Below are positions 43,639-52,421 of a DNA stretch of 64,000 bases, one piece after another. The position numbers were made by a program, and so were the translations under genes. The notes beneath the pieces are model-generated. The model saw only the letters and a program-made list of their open reading frames with translations, did no database searches and had not been told where the DNA came from. Source of the stretch: Thermobacillus xylanilyticus (GTDB lineage Bacteria > Bacillota > Bacilli > Paenibacillales > Paenibacillaceae); NCBI RefSeq assembly GCF_907165215.1, contig NZ_CAJRAY010000083.1:87741-151740 (forward strand), in the 5' to 3' direction. Every line of letters starts with the position of its first letter. The first letter of the stretch is position 1.

Positions 43639-45396
43639 ATGGCCAAGAATAAAATCATCGTCGTCGGCGGCGGGCTCGCCGGTCTGATGGCGACCATCAA
43701 GGCGGCCGAAGCGGGAGTGCACGTCGACCTCTTCTCGCTTGTACCGGTCAAACGTTCCCACTCCGTGTGCGCGCAGGGCGGCATCAACGGCGCGGTCAAC
43801 ACGAAGGGCGAAGGCGACTCGCCCTGGGAACACTTCGACGATACGATCTACGGCGGCGACTTTCTGGCGAACCAGCCGCCGGTCAAGGCCATGTGCGAAG
43901 CGGCGCCGGGCATCATCCACCTGATGGACCGGATGGGCGTCATGTTCAACCGGACGCCGGAAGGGCTGCTGGACTTCCGCCGGTTCGGCGGCACGAAGCA
44001 CCACCGGACGGCTTACGCGGGCGCGACGACCGGCCAGCAGCTGCTGTACGCGCTGGACGAACAGGTGCGCCGCTGGGAAGTGGCCGGCCTCGTGACGAAG
44101 CACGAGCACTGGGAGTTCCTCGGCGCGGTACTGGATGACGAGAATATCTGCCGCGGCATCGCGGCGCAGGATCTGCGCTCGATGGAGATCCACATTTTCC
44201 GTTCGGACGCCGTCATCCTGGCGACGGGCGGCCCGGGGATCATCTTCGGCAAGTCGACGAACTCGGTCATCAACACCGGCACGGCGGCGAGCGCCGTCTA
44301 TCAGCAAGGCGTCTACTACGCGAACGGCGAGTTCATCCAGATCCACCCGACGGCGATCCCGGGCGACGACAAGCTGCGGCTGATGTCCGAGTCGGCGCGC
44401 GGCGAAGGCGGACGGATCTGGACGTACAAGGACGGCAAGCCGTGGTATTTCCTCGAGGAGAAATATCCGGCTTACGGCAACCTCGTGCCGCGGGACATCG
44501 CGACGCGCGAGATTTTCCACGTGTGCGTCGACCTGAAGCTCGGCATCAACGGCGAGAACATGGTGTACCTCGACCTGTCGCACAAGGATCCGAAGGAGCT
44601 TGACGTCAAGCTCGGCGGCATCATCGAGATCTACGAGAAGTTCATGGGCGACGACCCGCGCAAAATTCCGATGAAGATTTTCCCGGCCGTCCACTACTCG
44701 ATGGGCGGGCTGTGGATCGACTACAACCACATGACGAACATCCCCGGCCTGTTCGCGGCCGGTGAATGCGACTATCAATACCACGGCGCGAACCGGCTCG
44801 GCGCGAACTCGCTGCTGTCGGCGATCTTCGGCGGCATGGTGGCCGGACCGAAAGCGGTCGAGTACATCCGCGGGCTGGAGAAGACGGCGGAGGATCTCCC
44901 GTCGAGCCTCTTCGACCGCGAGCTGAAGAAGCATCAGGACAAGTACGAGTCGATCCTGAAGCTGGACGGCACCGAGAACGCCTACCAGCTGCACAAGGAA
45001 CTCGGCGAGTGGATGACGAACAACATGACGGTCGTCCGCTACAACGACAAGCTGCGCGAGACGATAGGCAAGATCAAGGAACTGAAGGAGCGCTACAAGC
45101 GCATCAACATCAACGACACGTCGCGCTGGAACAACGCCGGCGTCGCCTTCACCCGCCAGCTGTGGAACATGTTCGAGCTGGCCGAGGCGATGACGGTCGG
45201 CGCGCTGCTCCGCGACGAAAGCCGCGGCGCGCACTACAAGCCGGAGTTCCCCGAACGGGATGACGAGAAGTTCATGAAGACGACCAAGGCGAAATGGACG
45301 CCGGACGGTCCGGAAATCACCTACGAGGACGTCGACGCGTCGCTCATTCCGCCTCGGAAACGCGACTACACCACCGACAAGAAGAAGGGGGCGTGA
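43639..45396 (+). CDS. sdhA: Succinate dehydrogenase flavoprotein subunit
   Basis: A 585-residue flavoprotein that oxidises succinate to fumarate. FAD motif IIVVGGGLAGLMATIKAAE; the FAD-linking and active-site region includes SHSVCAQGGINGAVN and TKHHRTAYAGATTGQQ; substrate and capping motifs HPTAIPGDDKL and GECDYQYHGANRLGANSL are present. ACAAGGAG precedes the ATG. Length and motifs are normal. Confidence 0.94.
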   Translation: MAKNKIIVVGGGLAGLMATIKAAEAGVHVDLFSLVPVKRSHSVCAQGGINGAVNTKGEGDSPWEHFDDTIYGGDFLANQPPVKAMCEAAPGIIHLMDRMGVMFNRTPEGLLDFRRFGGTKHHRTAYAGATTGQQLLYALDEQVRRWEVAGLVTKHEHWEFLGAVLDDENICRGIAAQDLRSMEIHIFRSDAVILATGGPGIIFGKSTNSVINTGTAASAVYQQGVYYANGEFIQIHPTAIPGDDKLRLMSESARGEGGRIWTYKDGKPWYFLEEKYPAYGNLVPRDIATREIFHVCVDLKLGINGENMVYLDLSHKDPKELDVKLGGIIEIYEKFMGDDPRKIPMKIFPAVHYSMGGLWIDYNHMTNIPGLFAAGECDYQYHGANRLGANSLLSAIFGGMVAGPKAVEYIRGLEKTAEDLPSSLFDRELKKHQDKYESILKLDGTENAYQLHKELGEWMTNNMTVVRYNDKLRETIGKIKELKERYKRININDTSRWNNAGVAFTRQLWNMFELAEAMTVGALLRDESRGAHYKPEFPERDDEKFMKTTKAKWTPDGPEITYEDVDASLIPPRKRDYTTDKKKGA

Positions 45397-45402
45397 CGGA
45401 CG

Positions 45403-46167
45403 ATGGCGGAAACGATGACGGTACAGAAGACGGTCAGATTCATCATCACGCGGCAGGACAGCCCGGATTCGAAGCCGTACACGGAGACGTTCGACATTCC
45501 GTACCGGCCGAACATGAACGTGATCAGCGCGCTGATGGAAATCCAGCGCAATCCGGTCAACGCCGAAGGCAAGCAGACGACGCCGGTCGTCTGGGAGTCG
45601 AACTGCCTGGAGGAAGTGTGCGGCGCCTGCTCGATGGTGATCAACGGCAAGCCGCGCCAGGCGTGCACCGCGCTGGTCGACAAGCTGGAGCAGCCGATCC
45701 GGCTGGAGCCGATGCGCACTTTCCCGGTCGTGCGCGACCTTGTCATCAACCGCGAGCGGATGTTCAACGCGCTGAAGCGCGTCAAGGCGTGGATCCCGAT
45801 CGACGGCACGTACGACCTCGGTCCCGGCCCGCGCATGGCGGAATCGAAGCGCCAATGGGCCTACGAGCTGTCGCGATGCATGACGTGCGGCGTCTGCCTC
45901 GAGGCGTGCCCGAACGTCAACGAACGTTCGAGCTTCATCGGTCCGGCGCCGATCTCGCAAGTGCGCCTGTTCAACGCCCATCCGACGGGCGAGATGAACA
46001 AGGAAGAGCGGCTGGAAGCGCTCATGGAAGACGGCGGCATCGAAGGCTGCGGCAACTCGCAGAACTGCGTCCGCGTCTGCCCGAAGGGCATTCCGCTCAC
46101 GACGTCGATCGCGGCGGTCAACCGCGACGTGACGAAACATATGTTCAAGAAGTGGCTGAACGCTTGA
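45403..46167 (+). CDS. sdhB: Succinate dehydrogenase iron-sulfur subunit
   Basis: A 254-residue electron-transfer subunit. The [2Fe-2S] site is NCLEEVCGACSMVINGKPRQ with a later Cys. CMTCGVCLEACPNV and GCGNSQNCVRVCPKGIP supply the [4Fe-4S] and [3Fe-4S] cysteines. It lies 6 bp after sdhA. The operon order C-A-B is the Bacillus one. A strong terminator follows. Confidence 0.94.
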   Translation: MAETMTVQKTVRFIITRQDSPDSKPYTETFDIPYRPNMNVISALMEIQRNPVNAEGKQTTPVVWESNCLEEVCGACSMVINGKPRQACTALVDKLEQPIRLEPMRTFPVVRDLVINRERMFNALKRVKAWIPIDGTYDLGPGPRMAESKRQWAYELSRCMTCGVCLEACPNVNERSSFIGPAPISQVRLFNAHPTGEMNKEERLEALMEDGGIEGCGNSQNCVRVCPKGIPLTTSIAAVNRDVTKHMFKKWLNA

Positions 46168-46184
46168 CCCAAGCGTCCGCATAC

Positions 46185-46223
46185 AACGAAGAACGCCCGG
46201 AAATCTTCCGGGCGTTCTTCGTT
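46185..46223. terminator. Bidirectional terminator sdhB/HxlR
   Basis: A perfect 18-bp stem: 46185-46202 (AACGAAGAACGCCCGGAA) with 46206-46223, loop ATC. It serves both convergent genes. Confidence 0.85.
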
Positions 46224-46230
46224 GGTCCGG

Positions 46231-46539
46231 TTACATCCACTCGTCGCTCCAACGCTGGATCGATTGGATGACCGGTTCCAGCGCCTTGCCTTTGGGTGTC
46301 AGCTCGTATTCAATCCGCACGGGCATCTCGGGATAGACATTGCGCTTCACAATGTCCTGCGCCTCGAGCTCCTTCATGCGGTCCGTCAGCATTTTGTCGC
46401 TCATATCCGGTATGAGTTCCTTGATTTCCTTGAAACGTTTCGGTCCGCCGAGCAGCACGTAGATAATGAGGCTGGTCCATTTCTTGCCCAGAATCTCCGC
46501 CGCCGACTCGTATCTCGGACACATCCGTGAGTAATCCAC
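46231..46539 (-). CDS. HxlR-family redox/quinone-type regulator
   Basis: A 102-residue winged-helix regulator (DYSRMCPRYESAAEILGKKW; RFKEIKELIPDMSDKMLTDR). The conserved Cys near position 6 (RMCPRYE) matches the sensing Cys of YodB/HypR-type members that respond to quinones and electrophiles. I use the GTG at 46539 since GGGGTGA lies 5 bp upstream; a longer TTG start would fall within the operator. An inverted repeat around its -10 indicates autorepression. No adjacent oxidoreductase target is present. Confidence 0.82.
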   Translation of the reverse strand: MDYSRMCPRYESAAEILGKKWTSLIIYVLLGGPKRFKEIKELIPDMSDKMLTDRMKELEAQDIVKRNVYPEMPVRIEYELTPKGKALEPVIQSIQRWSDEWM

Positions 46540-46554
46540 CGGATTCACCCCGCT

Positions 46555-46592
46555 TTGCAATCTTTATTGTACCACGACAGATTGCAAAAAGT
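46555..46592. promoter_or_regulatory. HxlR promoter with flanking 9-bp operator arms
   Basis: TTGCAATCT (46555-46563) and AGATTGCAA (46579-46587) form a perfect 9-bp inverted repeat with 24 bp centre spacing. The minus-strand -10 TACAAT (46571-46566) lies between the arms, with TTACTT as -35 17 bp upstream. This geometry fits a dimeric winged-helix repressor. Confidence 0.7.
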
Positions 46593-46618
46593 AAGGGAAT
46601 CCGGCGCAAACGCCGCGA

Positions 46619-47230
46619 TCAGGAGAGCTTCGTGGCGCGGACCGCGAAGGGAAGGGGCGCCGTGTGGACGACGGAGCCCGAGGCGGCAATTCTGCTCCAA
46701 TGCGTGCAATATTCGCGCAGATCGCCGCGGTACACCAGCTCGAGCCGCGGCGACGATTCGAGATCGCACGGCTGCGTCAGCGCCGGCGGCTTGCGTGTAA
46801 GCGGCGCGCCCGCCGAGGCGAACAGATGCGCGACGAACTGCGAGCAGAAGAACTTGTCCGGCCGGCACCATTCGACACCGGCGGCGACCGCAAACAATCC
46901 GGCCAGGTTGTAGCCGTAGCGCGAAGATTCGCGGCGAAACCGGTCGAGCTCGGACAGCAGCTTGGCATAAGAGGTGCGGCCGAGCCGGCAGCGATAGATG
47001 GCGCAGGGCGTGTAGCGGCTCGCCTCGCGGATCAGGCTGCCCCACACCTGCTCGCGGACGAATCCTGCCCGCAGCGGATTGTTCGGATGCAGCCGTCCGA
47101 AACTGTACACCTCGTCCAGATCCGGATCGAGCGCCAGCGATGCGTGATTGAGGGGTTTTCCGGTCCAGCATCGAATGGAGCGGGAAAAAAGGGTTCCGGT
47201 ATCCGTAAGAATGACATATACATGGGGCAT
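46619..47230 (-). CDS. Putative permuted papain-like (NlpC/P60-related) protein
   Basis: A 203-residue protein with the order seen in permuted papain-fold amidases: His first (LNHASLALDPDLDEVYSFGR, about residue 28) and Cys later (DKFFCSQFVAHLFASAG, about residue 128). The opening PHVYVILTDTGTLFSRSIR is typical of this conserved Firmicute group. Peptidoglycan- or lipid-linked hydrolysis is possible but untested. No signal peptide is visible. ATG 47230; the ribosome site is weak (GAGATG overlapping). Confidence 0.6.
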   Translation of the reverse strand: MPHVYVILTDTGTLFSRSIRCWTGKPLNHASLALDPDLDEVYSFGRLHPNNPLRAGFVREQVWGSLIREASRYTPCAIYRCRLGRTSYAKLLSELDRFRRESSRYGYNLAGLFAVAAGVEWCRPDKFFCSQFVAHLFASAGAPLTRKPPALTQPCDLESSPRLELVYRGDLREYCTHWSRIAASGSVVHTAPLPFAVRATKLS

Positions 47231-47518
47231 CTCTCATCACCGCGTCCGTTTTTTTCCCATTTTAGACGGAACATGGACGGCGGAGGAACGGCCCCGGGTA
47301 CGGATTCGGACTGGACCGCGGTACGGTCGCCAAACCGGACTTCGGTCGGATGGGCAGGGTCGGAAGTAAATCTTACTGTTTTGTTACAAAATTGAAATGA
47401 TCCTGTCACGGACCTTTTACATTCGGGGGTTATGATAATGGCAAGACCCCCTTTTCAATATACCCTGATTGGGACCGGCCGAACGCGGCAGGTCTCCTTT
47501 TTTTGTGCTTGAACCTCC
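47231..47518. other. Intergenic region with an orphan plus-strand terminator
   Basis: This 288-bp gap lies between two minus-strand genes. It holds no convincing gene. A terminator-like hairpin on the plus strand at 47471-47504 (GACC and GCCG pairing with CGGC and GGTC, then seven T) has no plus-strand gene upstream, and AT-rich -10-like sequence (TATGATAAT, 47431-47439) precedes it. Confidence 0.4.
47471..47504 (+). terminator. Orphan rho-independent terminator
   Basis: GGGACC-G-GCCG, short loop, CGGC-A-GGTCTCC, then TTTTTTT (47498-47504). It points in the plus direction although the nearest plus-strand gene ends over 1 kb upstream beyond another terminator. A short RNA from about 47440 could end here. 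Confidence 0.5.
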
Positions 47519-48334
47519 TCAAAGCGGCACGGCGATGCGTTCTTTGCGGCGGAAGAAGACCCATTCCTTGAAGCCGATCTCCTTCAGCCGGGTGCGGACC
47601 CGATCCCAGTCTTCGGCGATCCGCCCGGGGCGATGCGAGTCGGAGCCGAACGTGACGTCGACGCCGAAATGGCAGGCGCGTTCGAGAATGTCGTCCGACG
47701 GATACCAGCCGCCGCACAGCTTCGTGCCGCCCGACGTGTTCACTTCGATGGCGACGCCGCATTTTGCGATCGTCTTCAGCGCGTCGTCGATCGCTTCAGC
47801 CGCCGGAATGTCGGAGAAATCCGGATAGTTGCCCTTCATCGCGTCGATGTGGCCGAGGATCTGGAACATGCCGGACTCCGCGGACAGAGCGATCATTTCG
47901 TAATAGTGGACCTTCTCCTCGATTTTCCGTTCCATGGACAGCCCTTTCCACCGGTTCTTGTTGAAAATGCTGACGCCGCGCGTAAAGTGGACGGAGCCGA
48001 TGATGTAGTCGAACGGATAAGGCTCATAGGCTTTGCGGTAAATGTCCGCGTATTCGGGGAAGAAATCGGATTCGACGCCGAGCAGCACTTCGATCCTGCC
48101 CCGATATTTCTCCTTCAGGCGCAGCACTTCTTCGACGTATGCGGCAAACTCGCTGCGGGGCATCGCGACGCGGGGGTTCGGGTGATCTTCCGCATGGGCG
48201 AAGTACGGCGAATGGTCGGAAATGCCGATGACGTCCATGCCGGCCTCGAGGGCCGCCCGGATGTAGTCTTCAATGTCGCCTTCCGCGTGGCCGCAGCGGC
48301 TGTGATGCGTGTGCAGGTCGAATCGCACGCTCAT
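47519..48334 (-). CDS. hisJ: PHP-family histidinol-phosphatase
   Basis: A 271-residue PHP-domain phosphatase. Metal ligands: DLHTHHSRCGHAEG at the N-terminus, GISDHSPYF, GVESDFFPEY, IGSVHF, LGHIDAMKGNYPDF and GSDSHRPGRI at the end. It hydrolyses histidinol phosphate in histidine synthesis in the HisJ/HisK subgroup. ATG 48334 follows AAGGAGG. It is 27 bp downstream of a LysR gene, likely co-transcribed; a regulatory link to histidine is not evident. Confidence 0.82.
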   Translation of the reverse strand: MSVRFDLHTHHSRCGHAEGDIEDYIRAALEAGMDVIGISDHSPYFAHAEDHPNPRVAMPRSEFAAYVEEVLRLKEKYRGRIEVLLGVESDFFPEYADIYRKAYEPYPFDYIIGSVHFTRGVSIFNKNRWKGLSMERKIEEKVHYYEMIALSAESGMFQILGHIDAMKGNYPDFSDIPAAEAIDDALKTIAKCGVAIEVNTSGGTKLCGGWYPSDDILERACHFGVDVTFGSDSHRPGRIAEDWDRVRTRLKEIGFKEWVFFRRKERIAVPL

Positions 48335-48361
48335 GTCTCCTCCTTCGCGAATCAGCGGCAA

Positions 48362-49264
48362 TCATTCGCTGCTGATGAATTGGTCTTCCGGCATGCCTTT
48401 AAGGTCGCTCAGGAATTGCTTCATGGCCGAACTCAGATATCGGCCCGCCTTGTACACGACGCCGACCGGATGGGTCGTCTCGAGCTCGCTGACCTTGATC
48501 AGGCGGAGCGTGCCGCGCCGCAGCTCTTCCGTGACGGACAGCTTCGACACGATCGCCGCCCCCATGTTGATTTCAGCCATCCGCTTCACTTCCTCGCTGG
48601 AGGACAGCTCCATGACGATGCGCGGCTCGATATTGTACTTGCGGAACATCTGGTCGACGAACCGGCGGATGAGGGTGTCCGGCGTCAGCATGACGAACGG
48701 CACGTCCTTCAGCTTGTCCACAGTCGTGTACTTCACGTCCGCAAGGGGATGGCCCGGCGAGACGACGAGTTCGAAGGTGTCGTAATACAGCACCGAAGTC
48801 ACCAGGTTCGGGTTCCGTTCGGCCAGATACGTGATGCCGATGTCGATGGTGCCGTTCTCGACGTTCGCCATCACTTGTGCAGACGGCATGGAGTAGATCG
48901 TGGTCTTGATGCGCGGGAACTGGTTCTGGAAATAGGACAGGACGCGGGGAAGAATCTGCATCGCGATGGACGAGGTGGTGCCGAGCACGATGTTGCCCTG
49001 CGGCGTCTCGCTGAGGTCGGCCAGCCGCTGCTTCAGCTCTTCGACGATCGCGAGTATCCGTTCGGCGTGCTCCAGGAACACCCGCCCCTGGTCGGTCAGC
49101 GTAACCGGCTGATTCCGGTCGATCAGGACGGTCTTGAATTCATCTTCCAGGCTCTTGATCTGGGCCGATACGGCCGGCTGCGTCAGATTGAGCAGTTCAC
49201 CCGCCTTGCGGAAACTCATCGTCTTGGAGATCGTGAGCAGGGTCTCCAACTGGCTGATGTTCAT
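48362..49264 (-). CDS. LysR-family transcriptional regulator (CysB/CysL-like group)
   Basis: A 300-residue LysR protein. HTH: NISQLETLLTISKTMSFRKA then LLNLTQPAVSAQIKSLEDE. The effector domain starts NIVLGTTSSIAMQILPRVL. The sequence resembles activators of the CysL/CitR group, but the effector cannot be read from sequence. It has its own promoter (TTGCCC-17-TATAAT, 49342-49314 minus) and diverges from an MFS gene, a common arrangement for an LTTR and its target. Confidence 0.82.
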   Translation of the reverse strand: MNISQLETLLTISKTMSFRKAGELLNLTQPAVSAQIKSLEDEFKTVLIDRNQPVTLTDQGRVFLEHAERILAIVEELKQRLADLSETPQGNIVLGTTSSIAMQILPRVLSYFQNQFPRIKTTIYSMPSAQVMANVENGTIDIGITYLAERNPNLVTSVLYYDTFELVVSPGHPLADVKYTTVDKLKDVPFVMLTPDTLIRRFVDQMFRKYNIEPRIVMELSSSEEVKRMAEINMGAAIVSKLSVTEELRRGTLRLIKVSELETTHPVGVVYKAGRYLSSAMKQFLSDLKGMPEDQFISSE

Positions 49265-49313
49265 GTGCAGTTCCCCCCTTCGCGCACAAAAATGTAACGA
49301 TGCTCACCATTTT

Positions 49314-49342
49314 ATTATAGGGGATCGTCTTTCCGGGGGCAA
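49314..49342 (-). promoter_or_regulatory. LysR gene promoter
   Basis: Minus strand TTGCCC (49342-49337), 17-bp spacer and TATAAT (49319-49314), about 50 bp from the start codon. Confidence 0.6.
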
Positions 49343-49355
49343 TTTCTGCCGGACG

Positions 49356-49378
49356 GCAGATTTCGCGAACGAATCTGC
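49356..49378. promoter_or_regulatory. Inverted repeat resembling an LTTR operator
   Basis: GCAGATT (49356-49362) and AATCTGC (49372-49378) with a 9-base centre give the ATT-N9-AAT shape typical of LysR-type sites. It lies upstream of both the LysR promoter and the MFS gene. Confidence 0.5.
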
Positions 49379-49469
49379 GGGCGCGCGGCAGGATTGAAGG
49401 CCGCGGCGTCGAAGTACAGACGAAGTCAGCGGCCTCTCGCTTGCCTGCCGGCCGCGGAAAGGGGATTTC

Positions 49470-50768
49470 ATGAACCAACGACAAGTCCGGGCCTGGGTGA
49501 CCTATGACTGGGCCAATTCCGCTTTCGCCACCACCATGATGGCGGCTGTCATGCCGGTCTTCTACGAGAGCGTGGCCGGCGCCGGCCTGGCGGAAGGGGC
49601 GGCCGCTTCCTACTGGGGCTATACGCAGACGATCGCCATGCTGTGCGTCGCGCTGCTGTCGCCCGTCCTCGGCGCGATCGCGGACTTCCGCGGATCGAAA
49701 GTGCGGTTCCTGTCCGTCTTCACTTTCGTCGGCGCCTTGTCCTGCCTGGCGTCCTTCTTCATCGGGGAAGGCGACTGGCTGCTCGCGTCGCTGCTCGTCA
49801 TTCTCGGCACGATCGGCTTCTCGGGCGGGAACACGTTCTATGACGCGCTGCTGCCCGATCTCGTCCCCGAGCGGGAGCGCGACGTCGTCAGCGCCCGGGG
49901 ATACGCGTTCGGATATATGGGCGGCGGCTTGCTGCTGGCGCTCAACATCGCGATGATCGAAGGCTGGGAGACGTTCGGTTTTCCGGACAAGACGACGGCC
50001 ACCCAGACCGTCTTCGTCACCGTCGGCGTCTGGTGGATCGTCTTCGCGCTGCCGCTGTTTCGATCGGTGAAGGACCGGCCTGCCAACCGCTCGGTGCCGC
50101 TCTTCGCCGTCATCCGCACCGGCTTCGCGCGCAATCTGGCGACGCTGCGCCGCATCCGGCAGTACCCGGAGCTGGCGAAATACATGCTGGCCTACTGGTT
50201 CTTCAACGACGGGATCAATACGATCATCGTCATGGCGACCATCTACGGGGCGACGATCGGCATTGAGCAGACCGATCTGATTCTGGCGCTTCTCATCACG
50301 CAATTTGTCGGTTATCCGGCCACGATTCTGTTCGGGCGTCTGGCCGTGCGGCTCGGTTCCAAGAAAGCGCTGTACCTGTCGCTCGTCATCTATGTGCTGA
50401 TCGTGATGCTGGGCTTCTTCATGACGACGGGGTTCCATTTCTACGCGCTTGCGATCATGGTCGGACTCGTGCAGGGCGGCAGCCAGGCGGTCGCGCGCTC
50501 GATCTACGCGAATCTGACCCCGCCGCCCAGGAGAGCCGAATTCTTCGGCTTCCTGGCGCTGTCGAGCAAGTTCTCGGCCAGCGCCGGCCCGTTCCTGTTC
50601 GGGCTCGTGGGCGCGCTGACGGGTTCGGTCAGGCTCGGCATTCTGGCCGTGCTCGCCTTCTTCGTCATCGGGATCCTGCTGCTGATGCTGGTCAATCTGA
50701 ACAAGGGGCGGGAAGAAGCGCTCGCCGGCGAGAGCGGGGACGCGGGCGGCGCCGCAACCATGGCTTGA
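49470..50768 (+). CDS. UMF1/Atg22-like MFS transporter
   Basis: A 432-residue transporter with about 12 helices. The opening VRAWVTYDWANSAFATTMMA and the ALLPDLVPERERDVVSARGY segment are hallmarks of the UMF1/Atg22-like MFS branch. GGSQAVARSIYANLTPPPRR before the last helices is also typical. Yeast Atg22 exports amino acids from the vacuole; bacterial substrates are unknown. The AAAGGGG site precedes the ATG. The divergent LysR gene may control it. Confidence 0.85.
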   Translation: MNQRQVRAWVTYDWANSAFATTMMAAVMPVFYESVAGAGLAEGAAASYWGYTQTIAMLCVALLSPVLGAIADFRGSKVRFLSVFTFVGALSCLASFFIGEGDWLLASLLVILGTIGFSGGNTFYDALLPDLVPERERDVVSARGYAFGYMGGGLLLALNIAMIEGWETFGFPDKTTATQTVFVTVGVWWIVFALPLFRSVKDRPANRSVPLFAVIRTGFARNLATLRRIRQYPELAKYMLAYWFFNDGINTIIVMATIYGATIGIEQTDLILALLITQFVGYPATILFGRLAVRLGSKKALYLSLVIYVLIVMLGFFMTTGFHFYALAIMVGLVQGGSQAVARSIYANLTPPPRRAEFFGFLALSSKFSASAGPFLFGLVGALTGSVRLGILAVLAFFVIGILLLMLVNLNKGREEALAGESGDAGGAATMA

Positions 50769-50780
50769 GCGGCCATGAAC

Positions 50781-50822
50781 GAAGGGCTTGCGGGACGAAT
50801 CGCTCGTCCGCGCAAGCCCTTT
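50781..50822. terminator. Bidirectional terminator MFS/corA
   Basis: AAGGGCTTGC (from 50782) pairs with GCAAGCCCTT, with inner GGACGA/TCGTCC, flanked by GAA and TTC. The genes converge here. Confidence 0.8.
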
Positions 50823-50828
50823 CGACGT

Positions 50829-51764
50829 TTAAAGCCAATTCTTCCTCCGGAACAGATAGAACATGCCGATGCCGACGACGAGCATCAGGCCGAGCAGCCC
50901 GTAGGCCGCCCATCGGTAGTGCGCTCCCGGCAGGTTGTCGACGTTCATCCCGTAGATGCCCGTAATGAACGTCAGCGGCATGAAGATCGTCGTCAGCGCC
51001 GTGAAGACGCGCATGATCTCGTTCGCCCTTCCGGCCAGGCTCGATTGGTACGCTTCGCGCAAGTTGCCGATCAGGTCGCGGTAGGTGTCGAACGCTTCCG
51101 CGATTTTGACGGCGTTCTCGTGGATGTCCCCGAAGTAGTGCTGCAGCTGATTGTCGATCAGCTTCAGATCCCGCTTGTTGAGCGCGTGCAGCAGCTCCTT
51201 CTGCGGGCCGAGCGCCTTGCGCAGCCACAAGATTTCGCTTCGCAGGTTGATGATCTCCTCGAGATGGCTCTTCTTCGTATGCATCAGGATGTCTTCTTCC
51301 AACTGGTCGATCCGCGTCTCGATCCGGTCGCCGACGAGGAAGTAGTTGTCCACGACCCGGTCGATCAGATGATAGAGGAAGACGTCCGGCTGATCGACCT
51401 GCTCCTGCAGTAAAATCGGCTTCACCGACCGCAGCTCGTTGATCTTCTGCCGCGTGACCGTAATGATGTAATGCCGGCCGAGAAAAATGTTCAGCGCCCG
51501 CAGGAAAATTTCCTCATCGTCGAAACGGATGCTGTTGATGACAATAAAATAATGCCCTTCATGCACTTCCAGCTTCGGCCGCTGCTCCTCTTCGCTGAGG
51601 CAGTCCTCCACCTCGAGATCGTGCAGCCCGAACAGCGGCTGCAGCGATGCCAGTTCGTCGACGTCTGCGTCGATCCAGTAGAATCCATCGCTAGGCGGCG
51701 TCACCGCTTCGCGGACGTCTTCGATCAGCGTGAAGACGCCTTTGCGCACCAGTCTCGTTTTCAT
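50829..51764 (-). CDS. corA: CorA-type magnesium/cobalt channel
   Basis: A 311-residue pentameric-channel subunit. A long soluble N-terminal domain ends in the membrane pair whose first helix carries the ion-selectivity motif GMN (ITGIYGMNVDNLPGAH, near residue 275) followed by the second helix and the basic tail FRRKNWL. The helical stalk segment (LEEDILMHTKKSHLEEIINL) is typical. It imports Mg2+ (or Co2+). Start at 51764. Confidence 0.9.
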   Translation of the reverse strand: MKTRLVRKGVFTLIEDVREAVTPPSDGFYWIDADVDELASLQPLFGLHDLEVEDCLSEEEQRPKLEVHEGHYFIVINSIRFDDEEIFLRALNIFLGRHYIITVTRQKINELRSVKPILLQEQVDQPDVFLYHLIDRVVDNYFLVGDRIETRIDQLEEDILMHTKKSHLEEIINLRSEILWLRKALGPQKELLHALNKRDLKLIDNQLQHYFGDIHENAVKIAEAFDTYRDLIGNLREAYQSSLAGRANEIMRVFTALTTIFMPLTFITGIYGMNVDNLPGAHYRWAAYGLLGLMLVVGIGMFYLFRRKNWL

Positions 51765-52137
51765 TCCGCTCGCTCCTTTTCCGCAGGTTGCCGGCGTCCA
51801 GGGGAACGCCGGTTGCCGCCGGAAGCGCGCGGATGAAACGTCAATCCGCGACCGACGCGTCCGGACGGACGTTCCGCGCCGCGGATTCGGATCCGGCGGC
51901 GTAACCGATATGCTTCATGTGACATATATCCGGTCCTTCACTGCCCATTCTGCCGATTCCGCCTCCTTTGCGCGATCTGCCGCCGGACAGCATTCGTCCG
52001 GGGTGTCAATCCTTGTCTAGTATACTCCCGGCCAAGCCTCCGATACAAGCGGAAATCTCGGACCCGGGCGGGTCAGAAGGGAAAATGGGCTTGTCCGCGC
52101 TTCGAAGCCCGGCGCGGCGGGCGCAGCGCCGGATTTC
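51765..52137. other. Gene-free region corA/metA
   Basis: About 370 bp without a supported gene. No repeat array, tRNA or further hairpin of note was recognised. The metA promoter follows. Confidence 0.4.
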
Positions 52138-52166
52138 TTGACGCCGCAAGCGGAATACGCTAAAGT
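52138..52166 (+). promoter_or_regulatory. metA operon promoter
   Basis: TTGACG (52138-52143), 17-bp spacer and TAAAGT (52161-52166). Transcription would begin about 30 bp before the SAM riboswitch. Confidence 0.65.
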
Positions 52167-52205
52167 ATAGATAATCAATTTCAGACACAACCGAATAGAC
52201 CACTT

Positions 52206-52312
52206 TCTTATCAAGAGCAGGCGGAGGGACTGGCCCGATGAAGCCCGGCAACCGGCGTTACAGCACGGTGCTAATTCTTGCGGAAAATGTTATGTTTTCC
52301 GAGAGATGAGGA
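52206..52312 (+). ncRNA. SAM-I riboswitch (S-box) controlling metA operon
   Basis: The S-box aptamer is clear: CTTATCAAGAGCAGGCGGAG opens P1/P2, then GGGACTGGCCCGATGAAGCC with the K-turn and CCCGGCAACC, the GGTGCTAATTC motif, and closing GAGAGATGAG. High S-adenosylmethionine stabilises P1 and favours the downstream terminator at 52335-52368, shutting off metA, metI and patB. Confidence 0.93.
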
Positions 52313-52334
52313 AGGCGGGTGACTTTAGACATTC

Positions 52335-52368
52335 GGCCCTTTCTCGATCGGGAAAGGGCCTTAAGTTT
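52335..52368 (+). terminator. S-box expression-platform terminator
   Basis: GGCCCTTTC (52335-52343) pairs with GAAAGGGCC (52352-52360), followed by TTAAGTTT. The T tract is imperfect. It sits 22 bp after the aptamer, as expected for a riboswitch terminator. Confidence 0.8.
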
Positions 52369-52421
52369 GCCGCCAAGATGCGCTCCGCGACAGTGGTCGA
52401 ACCGAGAAGGAGTGACCTGCA

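Noticed and set aside
42853..46182. 1109-residue minus-strand open frame opposite sdhCAB
   Set aside because: It is a shadow of GC-rich sdh codons with no domain, and sdhC, sdhA and sdhB on the other strand are fully conserved.
47438..47512. 24-codon open frame MARPPFQYTLIGTGRTRQVS... before the orphan terminator
   Set aside because: The frame runs through the terminator hairpin and T run, which is atypical for a gene, and no family is recognisable.
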